Assembly: GCF_001613935.1 (NCBI RefSeq)
Contig: NZ_LQCI01000003.1
Location: forward strand, 354,500-418,499
Reading direction: 5' to 3'
DNA from: Amycolatopsis regifaucium
GTDB taxonomy: Bacteria; Actinomycetota; Actinomycetes; Mycobacteriales; Pseudonocardiaceae
DNA length: 64,000 nt
The position numbers were made by a program, and so were the translations under genes. Below, one piece after another: positions 26,503-34,772 of this stretch. Below the pieces are notes generated by a model. The model was given only the letters and a program-made list of their open reading frames with translations, was not told where the DNA came from and made no database searches. The first letter of the stretch is position 1. Every line of letters begins with the position of its first letter.

Positions 26503-28332
26503 CTACGCGATCGACAGCGCGTGGGTGCGCATCCAGGTGTCGACTTCCAGCAGGGGGATCAGCAGATGGGCGGTGCTGACATGGGTCATCGTCACGCTCT
26601 GGCCACCGGCCAGCTCGCGGACGCGCCGGTGGTCCAGCAGGCCGGCGAGCGGGGAGGCCGGGTCGTCGAGGAGACCCAGCACCGTGTCGCGGATCGCCGC
26701 CTCGTGCGCGGGGGCGTGCATGGCCGGGTAGCCGGACTTCGGACGGGTGAGGACTTCGGTGGGCAGGAGGTCCGCGGCGGCCATCCGCAGGAGGCTCTTC
26801 TCGCGGCCGTCGGCCGTCTTCATCGACCAGGGGACGTTCCACACGTACTCGAGCAGGCGGTGGTCGCAGAACGGTACGCGGACCTCCAGCCCGACCGCCA
26901 TGCTCATCCGGTCCTTGCGGTCGAGCAGCATCGCGAGCGGGCCGTGGAGACTGAAGAACAGGACCTCCCGCATGCGCGCGTCGAGACGGCTTTCCCCGGC
27001 CACGTGTGGCACCTGGGCACGCAGGGTGGCGTAGCAATCCGCTTCGAATTCGGCTGGGCGTAAGGCTTTCCGCAGGTCCGGGTGGAGGCAGTCCGCGAGG
27101 CGGGGCGCGTCACCCAGCCACGGGAAGCGGTCACGCCAGACGGTCTGCTCGTCGTGGAACCAGGGATAGCCGCCGAACACCTCGTCCGCGGCCTCGCCGG
27201 ACAGCGCGACCGTCGAACGCTCGCGCAGCGCGGCGAACATCAGGTACATCGACGCGTCGAAATGGCCGAGACCCGGGAGGTCGCGGGCGCGACGGCTGAG
27301 CGGGATCGCCTGCTCGACGGCCGCGGTGTCCATGACGACGTCGTAGTGATCGGTCCCGAGGTGTTTGGCCGCCAGCGCCGCGTAGGGCGCGTCACGCTCC
27401 GGCCGCAGCGCGGTGGGGCGGAAATCGTCCTCCTCGCCCTCGAACCGGACGGAGAAACTCGACAGGGGACCTTCGTCGGACCGGTTGAGGCTTCGCGCGG
27501 CGAGCGCGGTCACCGTGCTGGAGTCCAGGCCGCCGGACAGCATCGTGGCGCGCGGTACATCCGCGACCAGTTGACGGTCCACAATGTCCTCAAGCAGCTC
27601 GCGGACATTGTGGACGGTGGTGTCGAGGTCGTCCCGGTGCTCCCGGGCCGTCAGCCGCCAGTACGGGTACTCATGGCAGCCGCGCCGGTCGATCTTGACC
27701 ACGTGGCCCGGCTTGACCTCGCGCAGCCCGTTCAGCGGGGTCTGGCCGGGCGCGGCGAGCCGCGGATTCAGCAGAATCGGCAGCGCGTCAGCGGACAGCG
27801 TCGCCCGGTAGGCCGGATTCGCCATGATGCCCTTCGGTTCCGAAGCGAACAGCACCCCGGACGGTTGCGGCGCGTAGTACAGCGGCTTCACGCCGAGCCG
27901 GTCGCGGGCGAGCACCATCTCGTCGCGCACGGAGTCCCACACCGCGAAGGCGAACATCCCGTTGAACCGTTCGACGCATCCGGCGCCCCACTCGAGGTAG
28001 GCGCGGAGCAGGACCTCCGTGTCCGACGCGGTGCGGAAAGTGTGCCCCAGAGCGGAAAGCTGAGTGCGCAGCTCGCGGAAGTTGTAGATTTCGCCCGAGT
28101 AGGCGAGGACGACGGGCGCACGATCCGGCCCCAGCTCCGCCTTCATCGGCTGGGCACCACCGGCGACGTCGATCACCGCGAGCCGACGGTGCCCGAGCGC
28201 GGCATGGGTGCCGAGCCAGGTGCCGCGGTCGTCGGGGCCCCGCTCGCGCAGCGTATCGGTCATCACGTCGAGGACGCGCTGTTCGGCGCGCAGATCCCTG
28301 GAGTAGTCAAGCCATCCGACGAAGCCGCACAT
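26503..28332 (-). CDS. asparagine synthetase (glutamine-hydrolysing), AsnB type
   Basis: A 609-residue two-domain amidotransferase. MCGF gives the N-terminal nucleophile Cys2 of the glutaminase domain, with RRLAVID and SGEIYNF following. The synthetase domain has the ATP pyrophosphatase loop MLSGGLDSST (about 265) and GEAADEVFGGYPWF. In biosynthetic clusters such enzymes make a primary amide or link an amine to an activated carboxylate. Here it is the last gene of a seven-gene operon, 3 nt after the luciferase-like gene. That position argues for a pathway-specific amidation rather than housekeeping asparagine synthesis, though the latter cannot be excluded. Confidence 0.9.
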   Translation of the reverse strand: MCGFVGWLDYSRDLRAEQRVLDVMTDTLRERGPDDRGTWLGTHAALGHRRLAVIDVAGGAQPMKAELGPDRAPVVLAYSGEIYNFRELRTQLSALGHTFRTASDTEVLLRAYLEWGAGCVERFNGMFAFAVWDSVRDEMVLARDRLGVKPLYYAPQPSGVLFASEPKGIMANPAYRATLSADALPILLNPRLAAPGQTPLNGLREVKPGHVVKIDRRGCHEYPYWRLTAREHRDDLDTTVHNVRELLEDIVDRQLVADVPRATMLSGGLDSSTVTALAARSLNRSDEGPLSSFSVRFEGEEDDFRPTALRPERDAPYAALAAKHLGTDHYDVVMDTAAVEQAIPLSRRARDLPGLGHFDASMYLMFAALRERSTVALSGEAADEVFGGYPWFHDEQTVWRDRFPWLGDAPRLADCLHPDLRKALRPAEFEADCYATLRAQVPHVAGESRLDARMREVLFFSLHGPLAMLLDRKDRMSMAVGLEVRVPFCDHRLLEYVWNVPWSMKTADGREKSLLRMAAADLLPTEVLTRPKSGYPAMHAPAHEAAIRDTVLGLLDDPASPLAGLLDHRRVRELAGGQSVTMTHVSTAHLLIPLLEVDTWMRTHALSIA

Positions 28333-28335
28333 CAG

Positions 28336-29241
28336 TCACTCGCTTTCGCACCGGGTGCCGCCGCACACCAGCGGCAGCACTGCCTTCTCGAACGCCCGCT
28401 GGTCGCCGGCGAAGATTCCGTCTTCCCGTGGATAGGGCACCACCACGTCGGTGAACCCCAGTTCGCCGCAGCGTCCGACGACGTCGGCCAGCCGGTCCGG
28501 GGAGGCGTAGGGGGCGTCCGTCACGCGGCTGAGGTGGACGAGCCTGCGCGGCGTCCGGCCCGATGTCGCGCAGGCCGCGGCCAGCCGGTCCAGTTGGCGT
28601 GCCCACGTCGCGAAGGCTTCGTCGTCGGTGCGCCAGCCCGGTCGCGCCGCGTCGCCGGTGGTGATCCAGATATCGCCGAGTTCCGCCGCGAGCCGCATCC
28701 CGCGCGGTCCCGCCGCCGCGATGGCCAGCGGGGACCGGGGCCGCCGAACACAACCAGGCGCGAGATTGACGTCTTCGGCGGTGTAGTACCGGCCGTGGAA
28801 GGTCGTCGAGTGGTTGCGCAGCAAGAGGTCCAGCAGTCTCGCGAACTCGCCGAATCGCTCACCACGCTCCACAGTGGAGGGAACCGGCGCGCCGAGTTCC
28901 GTGTTGTCCAGGTCCCTCGCGCCCGCGCCGACGCCGAGCACGAACCGTCCCTCGCTGAGCTGGTCCACCGCCATCGTCTGTTTGGCCAGCAACACCGGGT
29001 GCCGGAAGTTCGGCGACGCGACCAGCGTGCCCAGCCCGATCCGGTTCGTCACCGCCGCCGCGGCCGTCAGCGTCGTCAGCGCGTCGAACCACGGTTCGTC
29101 GCGCGGGGTCCGCCAGGTCAGGTGGTCCGGGACCCAGGCATGGGCGAAGCCGAGCCCCTCGGCCCGGCGCCATACTTCGAGCACCTTCCGGCCGGGATGC
29201 TCCGGCAGGATGAGCACGCCGAGCCGGGCGGTGGCCGCCAT
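28336..29241 (-). CDS. LLM-class (luciferase-like) flavin/F420 oxidoreductase
   Basis: A 301-residue TIM-barrel protein of the bacterial luciferase superfamily: GVLILPEHPGRKVLEVWRRAE, then WVPDHL, TNRIGLGTLVASPNFRHPVLLAKQ and GRFVLGVGAGARDLD. Members use FMNH2 or F420 for monooxygenation, dehydrogenation or reduction, and sequence alone does not settle which. It sits between an exporter and the asparagine synthetase with near-zero spacing, so it is almost certainly part of the same pathway. N- or C-oxidation of the small unit built by this operon is possible. Confidence 0.87.
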   Translation of the reverse strand: MAATARLGVLILPEHPGRKVLEVWRRAEGLGFAHAWVPDHLTWRTPRDEPWFDALTTLTAAAAVTNRIGLGTLVASPNFRHPVLLAKQTMAVDQLSEGRFVLGVGAGARDLDNTELGAPVPSTVERGERFGEFARLLDLLLRNHSTTFHGRYYTAEDVNLAPGCVRRPRSPLAIAAAGPRGMRLAAELGDIWITTGDAARPGWRTDDEAFATWARQLDRLAAACATSGRTPRRLVHLSRVTDAPYASPDRLADVVGRCGELGFTDVVVPYPREDGIFAGDQRAFEKAVLPLVCGGTRCESE

Positions 29242-29242
29242 T

Positions 29243-30484
29243 TCAGGACTCCACCGATCGCCTGCTCAGCGCCCAGTCGCCCACCAGCTTCGTGCCGGCG
29301 CCCGCGACCAGGAAGACGACGGCGAGCGCGAACCAGCCCGTGACGCCCCACTCGACCAGCAGGACCGTCATGATGCCCGGCGCGAGCGCGATCGCCGCCG
29401 CCTGACCGGTGTTGAACAGGCCCTGATACTCACCGTGCGCGTCTTGCGGCGTCAGCCCGACCGAGAGCCCGAAGCCGCTGCCCATGAAGAAGAGTTCGCC
29501 GGCGACGTGGATGGCGGCCGCGACGATCAGCACGATCAGGACGAAGGTGCCCGTGGCGTGGTAGCTGGCCGCGAAGACCAGACAGGACGCCGTCAGCAGG
29601 ATCCCGGCCCACAGGCCCAGCCGCCCGGCGCCGCGCACGGTCGCGCCCGCGCGCGAAACGCGGTTCTGGAACAGGACGATCATCACCGCGTTGAAGCCGA
29701 TGAGCACCCCCATCACCCACGGCGGCGCCCCGGTGTGCGCGGCGATCCACAGTGGAACACCCGCGGTCAGCATGCCGAAGCACAGTGCCAGCAACCCGTT
29801 GAGACAGGTGATCAGCAGATACGGCCGGTCCTTCAGTACGAGTACCCCGCGCTTGATTTCGAGGTCGCGCAGCGAAGACACGTGCGGCACCCGCCGCAGA
29901 AGTGCCGCACAGCCGAGGTTCGCGATCCCGCAGAACACGATCAGCGCGAGATAGGCGGCCCGGGTGTCGATCGACAGCACGATCGCGCCGAACCCGGCGC
30001 CGACCACGATCCCGGCCTGCGTCATCACCCGGGTGGTGGAAATACTTTCGAGCCGCTCCTGGCCGGTGGTCAGCCCGGAGATCACGGCGATCCGGATCCC
30101 CGGTGCCGCGCGCTCGCACGCGACCATCACGCAGGTCACCAGCGCGATCGGCCAGAAGTCCCGCACGAACAAGTAACAGAGCATGGCGATGCCCTCGACC
30201 AGCTGAAGTCCGAAAAGGACTTCACGCGCGCCCACCCGGTCGGCCAGGTATCCGAACGGGCCACCGGCGAACATGCCGACCAGGCCCGCGGCCGTGATGC
30301 CGATACCGAACTCGGCCGTCGTCAGCCCCGCTGATTGCGTGAAGAACAGGGCCCAGCAGGTGAACCACGCGCCCTTGCCGACCGACAGCACCAGCGAGGC
30401 CAGGTAGATCGTGCCCACCGGCCGCCGCCACCAGTCCAGCGTCGTGTAGCCCGGCCTGGCCGGTGCCTGCTTGACCTTGGTCAC
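29243..30484 (-). CDS. MFS transporter (12-segment type)
   Basis: A 413-residue membrane protein with about 12 hydrophobic segments. The loop 2-3 motif is GYLADRVGAREVLFGLQL, and MVACERAAPGIRIAVISG follows segment 4. It is unlike the two DHA2 pumps in this cluster and resembles small-molecule efflux carriers. I start at the GTG at 30484 (VTKVKQAPARPG), with AAGGAG upstream and a 4-bp overlap with the ThDP gene; the open frame continues upstream only inside that gene. A third exporter, specific to this operon, suggests it may have operated as an independent module. Confidence 0.85.
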   Translation of the reverse strand: MTKVKQAPARPGYTTLDWWRRPVGTIYLASLVLSVGKGAWFTCWALFFTQSAGLTTAEFGIGITAAGLVGMFAGGPFGYLADRVGAREVLFGLQLVEGIAMLCYLFVRDFWPIALVTCVMVACERAAPGIRIAVISGLTTGQERLESISTTRVMTQAGIVVGAGFGAIVLSIDTRAAYLALIVFCGIANLGCAALLRRVPHVSSLRDLEIKRGVLVLKDRPYLLITCLNGLLALCFGMLTAGVPLWIAAHTGAPPWVMGVLIGFNAVMIVLFQNRVSRAGATVRGAGRLGLWAGILLTASCLVFAASYHATGTFVLIVLIVAAAIHVAGELFFMGSGFGLSVGLTPQDAHGEYQGLFNTGQAAAIALAPGIMTVLLVEWGVTGWFALAVVFLVAGAGTKLVGDWALSRRSVES

Positions 30485-31056
30485 CCTCGCTCCTTCGCCA
30501 GCTCTCGGATCTTGGCGCCGAACCGGGCGGCGTGGTCGCCGAGATCGGCCTTTACCCTCGGCGGCACCGGGGGTTCGGCACCCCGCAGCACACAGTGGAT
30601 GAACACCGGCGAGGAACAGCGGGCCAGCACTCCGCGCAGCAGCTCCGACAGTTCGCCGGTGGTGTGGACCTGGTGGACCTCCAGGTAGCCACAGTCCTGG
30701 GCGAGCGCGCCTAGGTCGGGCCGCGACGGGACGGCCTGGCCGCCCGTCGAGGCATACTGGCCGTCGTCGAGCACGATGTGCGCCAGCGGCAGTGAATCGT
30801 GTGCCCCGGCGGTGATCAGGCCGACCGGGTTCATCAGCACGGCGCCGTCGCCGTCGACCACCACGGTCGCCAGCCCGCTCGCCCGCGCGATGCCGATCCC
30901 GACCGAGGACGCGAGGCCCATCGAACCGGTCATGTAGAAGTGGTTCGCCCGGTCGTCGAGCCCGCTGGCGATCCGGGACGAAAAGCCGGTGGTGAACACG
31001 ATCGGCTGGACCGAGGTCGCGTCGAGGATCGCTTGGATGGCTTCGGTCTTGTTCAT
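30481..31056 (-). CDS. ThDP-dependent decarboxylase, C-terminal (cofactor-binding) subunit
   Basis: A 191-residue stand-alone ThDP-binding module. VVVDGDGAVLMNPVGLITAG carries the GDG...N pyrophosphate/Mg motif and LDDGQYASTGGQ follows, as in sulfopyruvate decarboxylase beta (ComE) and the C-terminal third of phosphonopyruvate decarboxylase. With the alpha subunit encoded just upstream it would decarboxylate a 2-oxoacid bearing an acidic or bulky group to an aldehyde. No PEP mutase gene is visible in the window, so a phosphonate substrate has no support here. It overlaps both neighbours by 4 bp (ATGA and GTGA). Confidence 0.9.
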   Translation of the reverse strand: MNKTEAIQAILDATSVQPIVFTTGFSSRIASGLDDRANHFYMTGSMGLASSVGIGIARASGLATVVVDGDGAVLMNPVGLITAGAHDSLPLAHIVLDDGQYASTGGQAVPSRPDLGALAQDCGYLEVHQVHTTGELSELLRGVLARCSSPVFIHCVLRGAEPPVPPRVKADLGDHAARFGAKIRELAKERG

Positions 31057-31580
31057 GCGTTCCACCCGAAGAGCGGCGGCGGCACCAGCAGCGCGGCCGT
31101 CCGGCCCTGCCGCTGGACGACATCCGCGGCCCAGCCGACCGGCTCCGCGAGGTTCTGGTCGCGCCCGAGTGTGGTGGTCGCGACCCCGAGACCCGCCAGC
31201 AACGGCTCGGTGAGCCTGCCCATCACCAGGTTCTCCTGCGTCGGGTCGGGGTCCACCCCGCGGAGGCTGACGATCAGCAGCATGCCGAGGCGGTAGGGCT
31301 CGACGAGGGACGCGAGCGCGTTGACCGACTGGCCGAGGCCGGAGTTCTGCATCAGCACCACCGGATGCCGCCCGGCGAGCACGGCACCCGCGGCGATGCC
31401 GACCGCGTTGTCCTCCCTGGCGACGGTGAGGAGCCCGGCATGGTCGTCCAGCGCGCGGTAGAGCGGCGCGAGAATCCCGCACGGCGTACCGAAGAACGGG
31501 CCGAAACCCGTGCTTGTCAGTTCGTGGCACAGGTGGTGTGCGACATCGACGGCTTCGAGAGCATGAGCTGTGGTCGTCAT
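31053..31580 (-). CDS. ThDP-dependent decarboxylase, N-terminal subunit
   Basis: A 175-residue protein equivalent to sulfopyruvate decarboxylase alpha (ComD) or the N-terminal third of phosphonopyruvate decarboxylase. FFGTPCGILAPLYRAL is the substrate-side opening, AREDNAVGIAAGAVLAG contains the catalytic Glu that activates ThDP, and MQNSGLGQSVNALASL follows. The two halves form one active site. The stop overlaps the start of the beta subunit (ATGA), which suits equal production of the two. Its first gene neighbour upstream is a FemX-like acyltransferase with another 4-bp overlap. Confidence 0.9.
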   Translation of the reverse strand: MTTTAHALEAVDVAHHLCHELTSTGFGPFFGTPCGILAPLYRALDDHAGLLTVAREDNAVGIAAGAVLAGRHPVVLMQNSGLGQSVNALASLVEPYRLGMLLIVSLRGVDPDPTQENLVMGRLTEPLLAGLGVATTTLGRDQNLAEPVGWAADVVQRQGRTAALLVPPPLFGWNA

Positions 31581-32734
31581 CGGCGGGTCCGTTCGGTAGG
31601 GGAAGTGACCGGCAGTCCGGCCAGGAACTCGTCCAGGTCGACCAGGCGGGTGGCGTGGACACCGGGGCCGTCGCCGCGGATGTTCTCCTTGGCGGGCCGG
31701 GCTCCGTCGAAGAAGTGGACCGCGACGAGGCGGTCCGCCCTGTCGACCGTGAGCATCGGGGTGGCGACCAGGAGATCGCGGACCAGTGACGTGTCCCTGG
31801 TCGCCCGCAGCTGCACCCGGTAGCCGCGGTAGTGATTTTCGGCGTGGACCAAAGTGGGGTGGAACCGGCGCTTGAACTGGAAGACACCCTTGCCGGGATA
31901 AGGGTCCGCGCTGGAGAAGTCGATGCGCGAGACCCGGTTGCCCGCCGCCCATTCCATCGCCAGGTAGTACACGGCCTTCACCGCGCCGCTGCGGTAGTGG
32001 GTTTCGTCCCCGTCCAGCACACCCAGCAGCCGCATGCGCATGACCTTGCCGCCGTCCTCCAATCTGGCCAGGACACCGGCGACCCGTTTGCCGCCCTCGG
32101 TCACGAACAACAACCGTCCTTTGTGGAAAAGCTCGTGCGTCGCCACATCGAGGTCGACACTGCGGGCGCTTCCACCGTGCCTCGAAGCCATGGTCGGCAG
32201 GTGCATACGCTCGTAGAAGAAGCGGAGATCCTCTTCGCCGGTGCCGACCTCGGCCGTCCATTCGTACTTCCGCCGCAGCTTCGCGAACTGCCGCCGCTCG
32301 TTGGCGGACACCGTCTTGTGCATGGCTTCGGCGTCACCGACGATGTCCAGCAGCTGGTGCACGCGGAAGGGGAGCAGCACCGAGTGCGCCGAGGGAAGGT
32401 CGAGCGCCCGTCGTCGCGAGCAGCCGAGGGCGACCAGGTCGGCGTCCGGTGAGCCATGGCGCAGCTGCCGCCAGGTGATCGCCGGTCCGGCCACTGTGGA
32501 CACTCGTCCGGCCAGTGCCGACTGTTGTTCCGCCAGATACGGCAAGATGTAGGTCAGACCGGATGGCAACCCTTGGTAGGCCACGGACAGCGAGCGGTCG
32601 GGGACGGTGGACAGCACCGACGTGAACCGTCGTCCCGGCAGGCCCGCCCACAGTTGGTGACCGCGAGCCCAGGCTCCCGTACCGGCGGTCCACTGGTATT
32701 TCAGGCGGGCGTGGGTGGGCGAGAAGGAGACCAT
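31577..32734 (-). CDS. FemX/GNAT-fold acyltransferase
   Basis: A 385-residue protein with the doubled acyl-CoA-N-acyltransferase fold of FemABX-like proteins. Landmarks are TVSANERRQFAKLRRKYEWTAEV near the middle, FYERMHLPTMASRHGG, and then VAGVLARLEDGGKVMRMRLLGVLDG followed by AVKAVYYLAMEWAAGNRVSRIDF. Relatives transfer an aminoacyl group from tRNA or an acyl group from CoA to an amine. Which donor is used here cannot be told. It could attach an amino acid to the product, as VlmA-type enzymes do in valanimycin synthesis. Both ends overlap neighbours by about 4 bp. Confidence 0.75.
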   Translation of the reverse strand: MVSFSPTHARLKYQWTAGTGAWARGHQLWAGLPGRRFTSVLSTVPDRSLSVAYQGLPSGLTYILPYLAEQQSALAGRVSTVAGPAITWRQLRHGSPDADLVALGCSRRRALDLPSAHSVLLPFRVHQLLDIVGDAEAMHKTVSANERRQFAKLRRKYEWTAEVGTGEEDLRFFYERMHLPTMASRHGGSARSVDLDVATHELFHKGRLLFVTEGGKRVAGVLARLEDGGKVMRMRLLGVLDGDETHYRSGAVKAVYYLAMEWAAGNRVSRIDFSSADPYPGKGVFQFKRRFHPTLVHAENHYRGYRVQLRATRDTSLVRDLLVATPMLTVDRADRLVAVHFFDGARPAKENIRGDGPGVHATRLVDLDEFLAGLPVTSPTERTRR

Positions 32735-34095
32735 CAGGCGGCCTTGGTGATCGAGCTGACCGGTCTCACGGCTTCGGTGATCACCGCGGAGAGATCGGCG
32801 GCGTCGGCGACCGTGCGCACCGCGTGGTCCGGTAGCGGCCGGTAGTCCGTGGCACTGTAGGAACCGGAGCCGTGGACGAGGACCTCGTCGGCGTCGAGCA
32901 GTCCGCGGTCGATGGCGTTGAGGACCCCGGTCATCGCCATCACGAGCGACCATTCACGCACTACCCGCGGATCCGCGGGCAGGATGACCCCGGCGTTGCC
33001 GAGCAGCGCGCGAACCTCGGCGTAGCGGCCGAGGCATTCGTTCAGGGACACGACGATCCCGCCGCCGCCCTGACGCCGGATGAGTTCGTTCATGGCGGGC
33101 GATGTCGCGGGCGAGCTGGTGTAAAACGTCGTTTCGAGGTTCTCGGCGGGATCGAACGTCGTCCGCGGGTACCTCGTCGTCGTTTCCTGGTGGAACAGAC
33201 CGGTTCCGGGGTCGGCGCGGTAGTCCGGCGGCGTCATGCCGTGCAGACTCAGCACCATGTCCGGAGTGGCCAAGTGCTGCACGAGGAAGTACTGCGAGGT
33301 CTCCGTGACGTCCGGCAGCAGCGTCGTCCCGAAGTGGTGGCCCAGCAGGCCGAAGGCACTGGACACCGAATGCGCGTGCGCCCTGGTGACCCCGGGGCGC
33401 ACGGGCGCGGTGGCGTGCTCGGCGAACGCGCGGGCGGTGTCGGCGACCTGGTAGTTGGCGAGATCGAGGGTGTGCCAGAGCCGGATCCCGCTGGTGCGGA
33501 AGAGTTCTCGGGCACTGGTCCGCAGGGCCTGCTTGGCGATTTCCTTGACGTGCGAGGGCTGCCCGGGATCGAGCACGCACATCGGATTGCGCGCGGCCAG
33601 CCAGGCGTCGTCGGACAGCGCCGAGGCCCACAGCTTCGGCCGGGCCGTGTCGGGGACCAGCGTGACGATCTGGAGGTCGGCGGGCTGGGCCAGCCCGTAC
33701 CGGTAGGCGCGCAGCACCGCGTCGCGCAGCGCGGTCGCCTTGTTCGCCGACGATGGCGTCAGGATCATCACCCGTTCGCCGGTCCGATCGATGTGCCGGA
33801 CCGCCCTGGCCACGATCACCAGTGAAGCCAAGGTCTTGACCGTGCGGGTCCCCGGATTCGCCATCAGATCGAGCAACACGAGCCGCGCGGGGCCGGCGGT
33901 GCCGAGCTCCGCGAACCTGAGCTCCGCCACCGCAAAAAATTCGGTCAGTTCAGGCGTCAGATCCGGCAGGGCGAACTCGGGTTCGAAATCCTCGACCGCG
34001 GAACGGGACTGCCCGACCACGGCCATCGCCTGCCGTATCCCCTCGTAGAACGCGGCCGCGGGGACGGTCGTCGGTTGATTCCAGGCGACAGACAT
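32734..34095 (-). CDS. fold-type-II PLP-like protein (possible DUF6002 family)
   Basis: A 453-residue protein with no obvious annotation; from memory it may belong to the uncharacterised DUF6002 family. I read it as a relative of cysteine/threonine/cysteate synthases. NPGTRTVKTLA (79-90) matches the NP-TGS-VK-R region around the PLP Lys (Lys87). SSANKATALRDAV (115-127) matches the SGNTG-ALA phosphate/substrate loop. VHGSGSYSATDY near the C-terminus resembles the last Gly-rich loop. If active it could perform a beta-replacement and feed the ThDP decarboxylase after transamination, as in cysteate-to-sulfoacetaldehyde chemistry. That is inference only. It is the first gene of the seven-gene operon. 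Confidence 0.6.
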   Translation of the reverse strand: MSVAWNQPTTVPAAAFYEGIRQAMAVVGQSRSAVEDFEPEFALPDLTPELTEFFAVAELRFAELGTAGPARLVLLDLMANPGTRTVKTLASLVIVARAVRHIDRTGERVMILTPSSANKATALRDAVLRAYRYGLAQPADLQIVTLVPDTARPKLWASALSDDAWLAARNPMCVLDPGQPSHVKEIAKQALRTSARELFRTSGIRLWHTLDLANYQVADTARAFAEHATAPVRPGVTRAHAHSVSSAFGLLGHHFGTTLLPDVTETSQYFLVQHLATPDMVLSLHGMTPPDYRADPGTGLFHQETTTRYPRTTFDPAENLETTFYTSSPATSPAMNELIRRQGGGGIVVSLNECLGRYAEVRALLGNAGVILPADPRVVREWSLVMAMTGVLNAIDRGLLDADEVLVHGSGSYSATDYRPLPDHAVRTVADAADLSAVITEAVRPVSSITKAA

Positions 34096-34267
34096 GGCCT
34101 CGTCCCTCGGCTCGACAATGGGCTGTGCCGAGAATCATCGTCCCGCCATGCGGACACGTGCGTCTCCGAAAATGCGCGGTGTCCTTCACGGACCCGTCCC
34201 AGGACACCGGACGGCAGAGCACGGCACACCGATCGAGCCTTTGCAGCGACCTGCTGCTGTATGGACA

Positions 34268-34306
34268 GTAAAAAGGCCCTTCCCATGTCCCTGGGAAGGG
34301 CCTTTG
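34268..34306. terminator. hairpin with AAAGGCCCTTCCC arms
   Basis: AAAAAGGCCCTTCCC pairs with GGGAAGGGCCTTT across ATGTCCCT. It lies between two divergent genes, where no transcript should end, so it may mark the junction between cluster and island. Confidence 0.7.
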
Positions 34307-34313
34307 ACCTGCT

Positions 34314-34772
34314 GTGGAGGTTAGGGGACCTTACTCGAACATAAAAGACCAGGTCAGAGCGCTGGAAGAGCTTCGCGAGAAGCTCCCCAGCCTCGATACT
34401 TCCGAACCGCCGTCGATGAAGCGCGACCGCCCCGGCCGCGCCCGGCAACTCGGCTCCGATCAGGTCGAACAGCTGATCGCCGACTACCAGGCCGGGGCAA
34501 CGGTGTACGAACTCGGTGACCGATTCGGTATCGAACGGCGAACGGTCAGCAACATCCTCCACCGGCATGGCGTGCCGATGCGCCGCCGCGGCCTCACGTC
34601 CGACCAGGTCGACGACGCCATCCACCTCTACAACCTCGGCTGGTCTTTGGCCCGAGTCGGCGACCACCTCGGCGTCAACCACACCACCGTGCTGAACAAA
34701 CTGCGCGAACGCGGCATCCCCACCCGAGACACCCGCGGACGACCCCGCGTCGAAGCAGGTGTTCCCCGATGA
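34314..34772 (+). CDS. tandem helix-turn-helix protein
   Basis: About 152 residues with a short N-terminal helix ([12 protein letters not shown]) and two resolvase-type HTH units: [38 protein letters not shown] and [35 protein letters not shown]. Similar proteins occur in actinomycete integrative elements. It probably binds DNA, but no catalytic recombinase domain is attached. I keep the GTG at 34314; an internal ATG at 34416 is possible. Its stop overlaps the next start, so the two genes are coupled. Confidence 0.75.
   Translation: MEVRGPYSNIKDQVRALEELREKLPSLDTSEPPSMKRDRPGRARQLGSDQVEQLIADYQAGATVYELGDRFGIERRTVSNILHRHGVPMRRRGLTSDQVDDAIHLYNLGWSLARVGDHLGVNHTTVLNKLRERGIPTRDTRGRPRVEAGVPR

Noticed and set aside
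26503..34095. A phosphonate biosynthesis cluster, suggested by the phosphonopyruvate-decarboxylase-like pair.
   Set aside because: No PEP mutase or other phosphonate gene is visible, and the split subunits fit sulfopyruvate decarboxylase equally well.
34315..34340. Possible island attachment site resembling the tRNA-Ala 3' end (TGGAGGTTAGGGGA...CTCGAAC against TGGAGCTGAGGGGAATCGAAC at 49960-49980).
   Set aside because: The match needs a gap and several mismatches; real att cores are usually exact over 20 bp or more. It does lie where the island border is expected, so it is recorded but not called.
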